From JAUSIK01 sp964362915 (GTDB taxonomy: Archaea; Nanobdellota; Nanobdellia; Pacearchaeales; GW2011-AR1): a stretch of DNA of 37,272 nt. Shown here one piece after another: positions 31,701 to 37,272 of the stretch (positions are counted from its first letter, which is position 1; the number at the start of each line of letters is the position of its first letter). The DNA is taken from positions 1 through 37,272 of the forward strand of contig CAYIGH010000006.1 in assembly GCA_964362915.1 (NCBI GenBank), in the 5' to 3' direction. The notes beneath the pieces were generated by a model. That model searched no databases. It had not been told where the DNA came from and worked only from the letters and a program-made list of their open reading frames with translations. The position numbers and the translations under genes are program-made.

Positions 31701-34700
31701 CTTTGAAAGTTGCAATAGTGGAATACATCTGGTCGCCTGTATCTCCTGAACATGAATATGTTGTATTTTGTCTTCCTATAGATGACAGTGTTTTATTTGC
31801 AACCATCAAGCCCGTACTAGCATCAAGAAATGCTTCTTCACTAAAACCTCCTGTCAGGGCCCGAGAACCATCGCAACTTGTGGCAGTGTCTATAGAAACC
31901 ATAACTATTGCCAACTCATTCGCCTGGGATGTTGTGGGTGTTATCCCTGAATTAATAGTTGTTGTTGCTGTATCTCCTGCTGAAAATGTTGTATTATGTA
32001 TTGCAACATCCAAAACACCGCTAGAAGTTAAACCTGAATATTCCGCAGCCCAACAAGCCACACCATTGGGACTTTGCGTGCTTTGTATCCATCGTATTAC
32101 TGTTTCAGTTCCATTAGAAATTTTATAAGCTAATCCCCCAGAAGTACTCGTCGCTGAAGTCGTATTAATCATTGTGAATCCAGAAGGCACTGTGTATGTT
32201 CCTGCGTTTTTATCGCTCCCAACAGCAGTTATTAAAAGATTGCCTGAAGAAGGAGATGTTGTAAGAGTACAATTGACGCCTCTCTGTGCTCCTGCCACCC
32301 CACTTACATTCTGTTGAACCCTAGTGATAGAAGAACTCAAATCTGACTGTTTAAACCAAGCACTAATTGTAAAACCTCCTGTCCCAAAATCAAAATCACT
32401 GTCATAAGCCCTAGTAATATACCCTGACCCATTAAACTGGTAGCCCCCATTGAATTTTCCTTCAGAGCTATTAAAGAAAGCACTTGGAACATTTATGACT
32501 GTACCGTTATTTGAATAATTGCTCAAATCAGCAACNNNNNNNNNNACATGTGTAGCATTTTCTCCAAGCGCAGACAAATTATTCATATTATACATTAAAA
32601 CTAAAGAATTATTATAAATAGTATAATTTGTCCCGTTCCAATTGAACTTAACTTCTCTAAGTAAATATTCTATGATACTAACATTAATTGTTATAGATGC
32701 ATTTGTAGTTGAAGTTCCGTTTGCAAGAGTTGGAGCTACAAAACTTATCAAAGGCAGATAATCAATGCTAAATGAACTGAAAGTATTATTAGTAATATTA
32801 AGCGGTCTAGAATGAGTTGAGTATCCTAACTTAGTGGCATTAATAGTATGATTATTAAAAATATAATATCTATCATAAGAATCTATACCTTCTTCATTAG
32901 GACTATTGTTTAGCTTGTATTCAACAAGATGTTGTTGCGGAATAAATCCATTTGAATCAGTTATAACATTGAACCATGAAATTCCATTTTTATCCAAAGC
33001 AGAAGAATTAGCACTTGAAACTACTTTATTAGCAGTATCATTAACCTGAGCGTTAAGATACCATGCCTTATAAATAAATGAAACTCCTGTTAAGGAAAGC
33101 TTGCTATTGTCCCCGGAATCTACAGCAACTAAAGTAGTGTTAATAAAAGTTATATTGCCGGCAACATTATTAAAAGGAGAAGGGATAGTACGATTAATAG
33201 TAATCCACCCTAGATTCTTTTGGTTGGTGCCTGACGCATTTTCTATAAAAGAGTTATAAACAAAAAGAGAAGCCCGATGAAGAAAAATAGTATTATTCTT
33301 CATACCAGTCAAGTTAGAATCTCTAATAGTTGCCACCTTAATACTAGTAATATTAGCAATCCTAAAATCTGCAGAACCAATAGAAAGCCTCGTAGTAAGA
33401 TTAAAACTAGCATTCAATAAAGTAAAATTATTTGCTTGTACTTGAATCCCTGCGCCAGCCCCGTTAGTAGCATAGTCTATAACCCACTTATTCGCATCTA
33501 AAGTAATATTTTCAGCCGTAACTGTAAAACATGTTCCTGTGGCAGTTACATTTTGAGTAAGGGAATAGACTGTATTCGCCGCACCCAAAGTCTGGCAAGC
33601 ACTTATATCAGTTGGGTCAACAACATAATCAAATTCAACAGGATTTCCCTTAACAAGCAAATCAAAAATATCTTGGCTATTATTCAAATTATTTAATAAA
33701 ACCTTATATGCTTTATCTTCTAAAATTTCAGGAAAACTAGCAATTAACTCATTCTTGCCTTTTTCGTAAACCTCTATTGAAGAATTTGTATAGTTGCTTC
33801 TTGCATATATTGTAATATCCCGTTCTGAAGTTAAATTAATTTCAAATTTAACCCTAATGTAATGTCCTGCTGGAATTGGTTCTGTCCAAATTTGATCACG
33901 GGATTTAACAAGTTCATAAATATCTTCTATAAATATTCTATTTTCATCAAGATGCTCTGCCTCTGTAATAAAAATAATTTCAAAAGTCTGATTGCTTAAG
34001 TGCGGAATAACCCATTCAATATAATCAACAAATCCGTCTTCATCTAAATCATAAGCGTCAAATGGAACTTCCTGTTTTACATAACCTTTATCTGTAATAA
34101 TCACATTTCCGATAAATTCAGTATTATTAATCTCGTTAATCTTACTAACATTCTTAATATCATTAATATTTCCAACATTTTCATTTTCAACCTCGCTAAT
34201 AATATTCCCCGTTATACTGGCTCCATCTGTGCTGTTAGAATTTTCTTCTATTTTATCAGTATTATTTAAACTATTATTAACTATTTCCCCACTATTATTA
34301 ATCGCATAGGTCTCGTTACTTAAATTATTAGCAACTTCTAAATCTCTTTCAGAGATCACATCTGAAGTATTAGCATCTTCAATTTCTTCTTTTATAAATT
34401 CCAAATTTCCAGATTCTATTTTTTCTACAACAACTTCGTCCTCAACTTCATCAACATCTTTTACAATGCCCTTTCCTTTAGAATATTCATAATTATGCCA
34501 ATAAATCTTAATCTTAGGCGCATCTTCTACTGAAATTTTGTTATTCAGTTTAGAAGATGCAATTACATCGCTATAATTCAAATTATCAGGCCCAAAAACC
34601 ACAATTTTCTTCCCTCTTTCACTAACCTCTTCTGCCAAAAAAGGAGCATCAGTATAGTATTCAATTAAATATTCTGTAGCATCATCTTCTAACATAACCT

Positions 34701-36642
34701 CAACAATCTCTTTTGTTGTGGCATCTTTTAAATTAATTTCAGTTTCATTAATTTCCTCTATAGTCCTTCCTGTCGCTCCTTTAAAAAACTGCTTAATAAA
34801 TCTAATAAACCTTGGCTCTTTATTATCAATATTTATTTCAGCAGAAACCTGTCCTGTTACACTATTTCCAATAATTGAAACATTAAGAACTTCATCAAAT
34901 TCTTTACTAATCTTTTTTACGCTAATATTCTCTGCTTCAGCAGGAAGTTCAATTGTTATATTTTCAGGACTCTGTAAAGAAACATTCATTCTCCAAAAAA
35001 CAGGCTCTCCTACAACAATTTTCCTCCTTGATGTGCTAATAGAAACCGCTCCTGAAGAGACCAAAATTTTAAATTCGTTGCTTTCAATACTATTACCATT
35101 AGAATAAGCAATTATCTTGCCTCTTCTGGCTCCACTAAATCCAATCTCAGAGGTTAAAGTCATAGAATGCCCTTCAAACTTAGCACTCACATTCGCAGAA
35201 ATAAACTCATATTTATCCGCCCCAATAAAATACTCACTCAAATCAATAATAACCTCGCCATTCTTAGCAATCCTAATATCAGGAATATTTTTTATAAAAC
35301 TCAAATTAGAAATAACACTAACATTTTCCTCTAATAATTCTGTTTCATTTTCAGCTGTCTCGTTCAGAATCTCTTTAATTTTATCTTTTTTCCCAACCAA
35401 AACATCTTCTTCTGCCTCTGCCAAAATCCTATCATTATATATAAGCTTAATATCTAATATTGCACTATCATTAACAATTAATCCAAATTTAGAAATATCT
35501 ATTTGTAATCCTACACTTTTGTCCCCTAAATAATCTTTCCCAAATCCTTCTTCAACAATTGAATATTCTGTAGAAATAACTGCTTTGCTATCTTTAATAT
35601 TAAGTTTTATACTATTATCCGGTATATTACTTAAATTTACTTTAACACTTCCGGAAACAACTTCTGCATTATACGAATCATCTAAAACATATTCAAAATA
35701 TTTATCTTTACTAACAACTCCAGAAATTATAAATTCAGATTCAGAAATAGCACTTCCTGTTATAGAGCTATCTCCAGAACTAGCAGAAGACTCATCAGAT
35801 GAAGAATCAATACTTGCTTCTGAACTAGCCACATTAGAAGACTGACTTTCAGAGCCCACTATCTCACTAGCACTGTTAGATTCTCCAGCAGAAATACTTG
35901 TCCCAACACTTTCATCATTCTCTTTGTCCTCAGTTTTTCCTTCTTCTCCTTTTCCTGCCCCATTATCTCCCACAACTTTTTCTTCTTCCGCTTCCCCACT
36001 TCCTTTAATCCCCTCTGCTTCCTCTTCCTTAACCACATCTTCAATTATTTCAGTCTCATTCTCCTCTTCTTTCTGCTCTTTTTCTTCTTCCTTTATCTCA
36101 CTCTCATTTTCTTTCTTGACTTTTTCTTCAGCTATCTTGCCGCTTTGAAAAATTCTCAGCTCAAAATTAACACCTGGATAACTCTCTTTTTTTCCAATAA
36201 CACCGTAACCTTCTCCTTCCCCAGAAATATCAACTCCTTCTGCATAAAATTGTCCATTAATATTATTAAAACCAACCAAATCAGCTAAATTAAACTCTTT
36301 AGAAATTTCTCCTAAAGAAACAATAACTTTAGAGTCCTTTGGTATTAATTCACCTTCCTTTATATTAAATCTCAATTTCCCGCTTAACTCTTCCCCTGCC
36401 TTATAATCTGATTTTATATCCAGTGATACTTTTCCAGTAGGAGAAAGTTTATTAAAAGCTAAAAAAATTAGTAGGATAACTAAAAATAAACCTAAAATAG
36501 AATAAAAATTTTTGCTCTTATTATTTTTCCTGCTTACAGAACCTAAATAACTTGTAACAACTTTTCCATTTATTCTTTTATTCTCATATAAATAAGGCCC
36601 ATATATCTTCCCTCTTTTTCTAATATATTTCTCATGCACCAC
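28750..36642 (-). CDS. Giant surface protein with beta-helix and LamG domains (2630 aa)
   Basis: The protein begins MVHEKYIRKRGKIYGPYLYE, a cytoplasmic segment shared with the 1430-aa protein, then has a membrane span at about 46-64. An acidic Glu/Lys-rich stretch (about 171-246) and a Ser-rich stretch (about 247-300) form a likely stalk. Ig-like domains follow, then a beta-helix region from about 1005, a LamG domain from about 1350 with another domain nested inside it (about 1435-1650), further Ig-like domains, a second LamG at about 2014-2235, and fibronectin-like domains. The C-terminus (IDINITVPINEISGAKRSFI) matches the 213-aa protein. The start is GTG; a TATA box lies about 55 nt upstream. 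A run of ten N interrupts the sequence at 32536-32545, giving four undefined residues near 1366-1369. The likely role is adhesion. Confidence 0.87.
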   Translation of the reverse strand: MVHEKYIRKRGKIYGPYLYENKRINGKVVTSYLGSVSRKNNKSKNFYSILGLFLVILLIFLAFNKLSPTGKVSLDIKSDYKAGEELSGKLRFNIKEGELIPKDSKVIVSLGEISKEFNLADLVGFNNINGQFYAEGVDISGEGEGYGVIGKKESYPGVNFELRIFQSGKIAEEKVKKENESEIKEEEKEQKEEENETEIIEDVVKEEEAEGIKGSGEAEEEKVVGDNGAGKGEEGKTEDKENDESVGTSISAGESNSASEIVGSESQSSNVASSEASIDSSSDESSASSGDSSITGSAISESEFIISGVVSKDKYFEYVLDDSYNAEVVSGSVKVNLSNIPDNSIKLNIKDSKAVISTEYSIVEEGFGKDYLGDKSVGLQIDISKFGLIVNDSAILDIKLIYNDRILAEAEEDVLVGKKDKIKEILNETAENETELLEENVSVISNLSFIKNIPDIRIAKNGEVIIDLSEYFIGADKYEFISANVSAKFEGHSMTLTSEIGFSGARRGKIIAYSNGNSIESNEFKILVSSGAVSISTSRRKIVVGEPVFWRMNVSLQSPENITIELPAEAENISVKKISKEFDEVLNVSIIGNSVTGQVSAEINIDNKEPRFIRFIKQFFKGATGRTIEEINETEINLKDATTKEIVEVMLEDDATEYLIEYYTDAPFLAEEVSERGKKIVVFGPDNLNYSDVIASSKLNNKISVEDAPKIKIYWHNYEYSKGKGIVKDVDEVEDEVVVEKIESGNLEFIKEEIEDANTSDVISERDLEVANNLSNETYAINNSGEIVNNSLNNTDKIEENSNSTDGASITGNIISEVENENVGNINDIKNVSKINEINNTEFIGNVIITDKGYVKQEVPFDAYDLDEDGFVDYIEWVIPHLSNQTFEIIFITEAEHLDENRIFIEDIYELVKSRDQIWTEPIPAGHYIRVKFEINLTSERDITIYARSNYTNSSIEVYEKGKNELIASFPEILEDKAYKVLLNNLNNSQDIFDLLVKGNPVEFDYVVDPTDISACQTLGAANTVYSLTQNVTATGTCFTVTAENITLDANKWVIDYATNGAGAGIQVQANNFTLLNASFNLTTRLSIGSADFRIANITSIKVATIRDSNLTGMKNNTIFLHRASLFVYNSFIENASGTNQKNLGWITINRTIPSPFNNVAGNITFINTTLVAVDSGDNSKLSLTGVSFIYKAWYLNAQVNDTANKVVSSANSSALDKNGISWFNVITDSNGFIPQQHLVEYKLNNSPNEEGIDSYDRYYIFNNHTINATKLGYSTHSRPLNITNNTFSSFSIDYLPLISFVAPTLANGTSTTNASITINVSIIEYLLREVKFNWNGTNYTIYNNSLVLMYNMNNLSALGENATHXXXXVADLSNYSNNGTVINVPSAFFNSSEGKFNGGYQFNGSGYITRAYDSDFDFGTGGFTISAWFKQSDLSSSITRVQQNVSGVAGAQRGVNCTLTTSPSSGNLLITAVGSDKNAGTYTVPSGFTMINTTSATSTSGGLAYKISNGTETVIRWIQSTQSPNGVACWAAEYSGLTSSGVLDVAIHNTTFSAGDTATTTINSGITPTTSQANELAIVMVSIDTATSCDGSRALTGGFSEEAFLDASTGLMVANKTLSSIGRQNTTYSCSGDTGDQMYSTIATFKAIIRDSAIVARYDSDQGFKLWMNSSGNVLFGIDDDSTWNPDDLAVSGTGYDNNIWHHAVGVRNATGIYLYVDGDLVGSDISISATSTLSSDSAPLSWGVDEPTDQYFWNGSIDEARVWNYGLSLGDVRQNYFSNLYKVNTTNWILVVNQSKNGTAGLDIGTYTYYAFASDTGNGNSTDVRTVTVQEPETPPLVTINFPANTTYNFSNNILKFNVSLDENGSVVYSLNGGTNNKTMLFSADHVSVFGTVFNHTNNSITDGQYTFSVYANDTAGNKNYTVNITFSVDFNFPKINLSSPANNSNLIGNISAILNWTISDISNNNEIFLWATNDSANLYDYLVYHRKDQANGTYTYNWSAPVIRADPTTTVLLLHFNNLSALGENDTNAADYAQFDNNASLTNPVWNETGGMFAGAFELNGIIANRNISVADANVLDVKNFTIAMWFIRRGTGDTASSGSGGIVVVPLIAKAVAEADGDGRDVNFMLGINASDNLEGDFEDSAGPNHPIRKSQDVISNNTWYHVVYTHNFSSSVLYLNGKVSAINVTINAQPANNAIRIGIGQTYNSVTTVDGAFNGSIDELVIYNTTLNDNEVLLLYNHSLGRKYWQVNVTDGAGNMNNSFIFEFNMTVAGAVANVAPTNPTPDINSTRGTNRTSENLHCYDTLIDPDGGRLNVSVDWFNKTSLHVSLDYNDSYANNTFFDANLYNLNTTNGENWTCGMRLFDGADYSARANTTYSVNVTALSVPTLSTPADVSSTGDRTPNFTWSATTDDATSDITYQLNVTLIAASTCSEASRHITSIAATSHEVASELMCFIDNNDYYNWSVRLTDGREFSNWSSFFRINISSEVTITLLNGSVEFGAVNNSASDDTSDDSPLPLLLRNDGNAFINVTINASNLWGTQANPSTYYQFKIANYSFENGSFDWGLSKVTYTNMPAGGSPLLAIALFNYTNASDTAEIDINITVPINEISGAKRSFITFVSSLHGG
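32536..32545. other. Assembly gap (10 N) inside the 2630-aa gene
   Basis: Ten N replace bases between ...CAGCAAC and ACATGTG.... The flanks share AC. Merging them at that overlap keeps the frame and gives ENATHVADLSNYS, which matches the ENATYVADLS and ENDTFVADLS motifs of the LamG domains in the 1826-aa protein. The gap is therefore probably a scaffolding artefact with no missing sequence. Confidence 0.7.
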
Positions 36643-36643
36643 T

Positions 36644-36656
36644 TTTGTAGGTTAAC
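36644..36656. repeat. 13-bp inverted repeat, left arm
   Basis: TTTGTAGGTTAAC begins two bases upstream of the GTG start codon of the 2630-aa gene. It is the exact reverse complement of 36750-36762, with 93 bases between that include the promoter. Confidence 0.65.
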
Positions 36657-36690
36657 CCTCTTTTCTCTTCATTCTTATAAAGAGAAAGTC

Positions 36691-36700
36691 CTTTATAAGT
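36691..36700 (-). promoter_or_regulatory. TATA box of the 2630-aa gene
   Basis: On the minus strand ACTTATAAAG is centred about 54 nt upstream of the GTG at 36642, predicting a leader of about 28 nt. A second TATA-like CTTTATAAGA lies closer (about 36672-36682). AGAGGG in the leader could be the ribosome-binding site. Confidence 0.45.
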
Positions 36701-36749
36701 ATTTCCAAAATGAACAACAAAATTAATAATATTCAAAAAACAAAAATTC

Positions 36750-36762
36750 TGTTAACCTACAA
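36750..36762. repeat. 13-bp inverted repeat, right arm
   Basis: GTTAACCTACAAA, partner of 36644-36656. The two arms bracket the promoter of the 2630-aa gene. Confidence 0.65.
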
Positions 36763-37047
36763 AGAATCTTGATAAACAACTATATACTTAATAACATATG
36801 TTTCCAGAAATATTACTAACAGATCTATATATGTCTCAGAATTAGTTAATGATGTAAAATTAATTCTAAAAACTATTTTTACGTATAAATATTAATATGC
36901 TAATCTCCCTTCCCTTTGATAACAAAACAAATAAAAAGGGCTGTAACAAATGTATCTAAATAATACATAAATAACCATAATGCGTAAAATATCTAAGATA
37001 TTTATAAGACAGTAAAACAAAGTGTAACAGTTAGTAAAACCTTGATG

Positions 37048-37272
37048 TTAAAATCTCCATTGCGGCATGCCTAATTTTCTGCAAATCAGGCAATCATTAA
37101 ATTTTCTTTTATTTGGATTGCATTTTAATTCTCGCCTTGTTCTAAAAACAAATTCTTTATGAGTCATATATGGAATATTCCAAGATAGAGCAATCTTTTT
37201 CAGTTCTTCATAATGCTCTCGTGTAGAGTCTTCATGTTTTACACAAAAGTTGCCGTGATACCAATTGATAAG
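37048..37272 (-). CDS. 3' end of an unknown gene (74 residues, partial)
   Basis: A minus-strand frame is open from the right edge of the window to a TAA at 37048-37050. It ends with a basic region holding three cysteines (CNPNKRKFNDCLICRKLG), followed by MPQWRF; upstream it has WYHGNFCVKHEDSTREHYEE. The Cys/His pattern could bind a metal. There is no membrane segment, and its style differs from the surface proteins. I do not recognise the family; the start lies outside the window. Confidence 0.5.
   Translation of the reverse strand, partial: LINWYHGNFCVKHEDSTREHYEELKKIALSWNIPYMTHKEFVFRTRRELKCNPNKRKFNDCLICRKLGMPQWRF

Larger units (their letters stand above)
36643..37047. other. 405-bp intergenic region with promoter and inverted repeat
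   Basis: This stretch holds the promoter and leader of the 2630-aa gene (36643-36700) and a 13-bp inverted repeat. Beyond 36763 it is very A/T-rich, with no frame I can support as a gene. A near-palindrome AAATATCTAAGATATTT lies around 36990. Confidence 0.5.

Overview
The window is visibly A+T-rich and looks archaeal. TATA boxes centred about 25-27 nt upstream of start codons imply leaderless transcripts, internal operon genes carry GGAGG-type ribosome-binding sites, a MoxR-type ATPase carries a LAGLIDADG intein, and most of the DNA codes for very large Asn/Ser/Thr-rich, N-glycosylation-sequon-rich membrane or secreted proteins. This resembles DPANN archaea (Pacearchaeota/Woesearchaeota type). 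That placement is inference from gene style; no rRNA or other taxonomic marker is present.

Layout. 1-6.3 kb: a DUF2283 gene, then a minus-strand moxR (with intein) - DUF58 - VWA cluster interrupted by an opposite-strand UPF0175/DUF3368 toxin-antitoxin (TA) pair, then a small unknown gene. 6.3-15.3 kb: minus-strand surface genes: a 1430-aa cadherin-like repeat protein, a 567-aa Cys-rich protein, two paralogous single-pass proteins and a 364-aa secreted protein. A solitary ribbon-helix-helix gene sits between the first two, flanked by a 12-bp direct repeat. 15.7-24.9 kb: an 1826-aa beta-helix/LamG/SdiA-regulated protein, then a block of small exported proteins (139, 378, 213, 68, 410 aa). 24.9-28.7 kb: four plus-strand VapBC-like TA modules embedded in the minus-strand surface operon. 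28.7-36.6 kb: a 2630-aa surface protein. 36.6-37.3 kb: its promoter region with a 13-bp inverted repeat, then the 3' end of an unknown gene that runs off the window.

How the genes may work together. The minus-strand genes probably build a cell-surface or adhesion apparatus. The 213-aa protein and the C-terminus of the 2630-aa protein share a beta-domain, with weaker similarity in the 1826- and 364-aa proteins, so the giants may be anchored to or co-assembled with the small subunit. MoxR-DUF58-VWA is a chaperone-like system often found with envelope functions.

The most unusual feature is the TA array. Each module lies antisense to the surface operon at a gene junction, and the junction sequence (ribosome-binding site plus start codon) is duplicated at module boundaries. 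The opposite strand of every module is free of stop codons for its whole length, so the operon's reading frame passes through. In all four modules antitoxin and toxin are in the same frame, and all 13 tyrosine codons follow a codon ending in A, which avoids antisense stops. The independent TA pair at 1.3-2.1 kb shows none of this. I interpret these as operon-compatible, dual-strand-open TA cassettes; the insertion mechanism is unknown.
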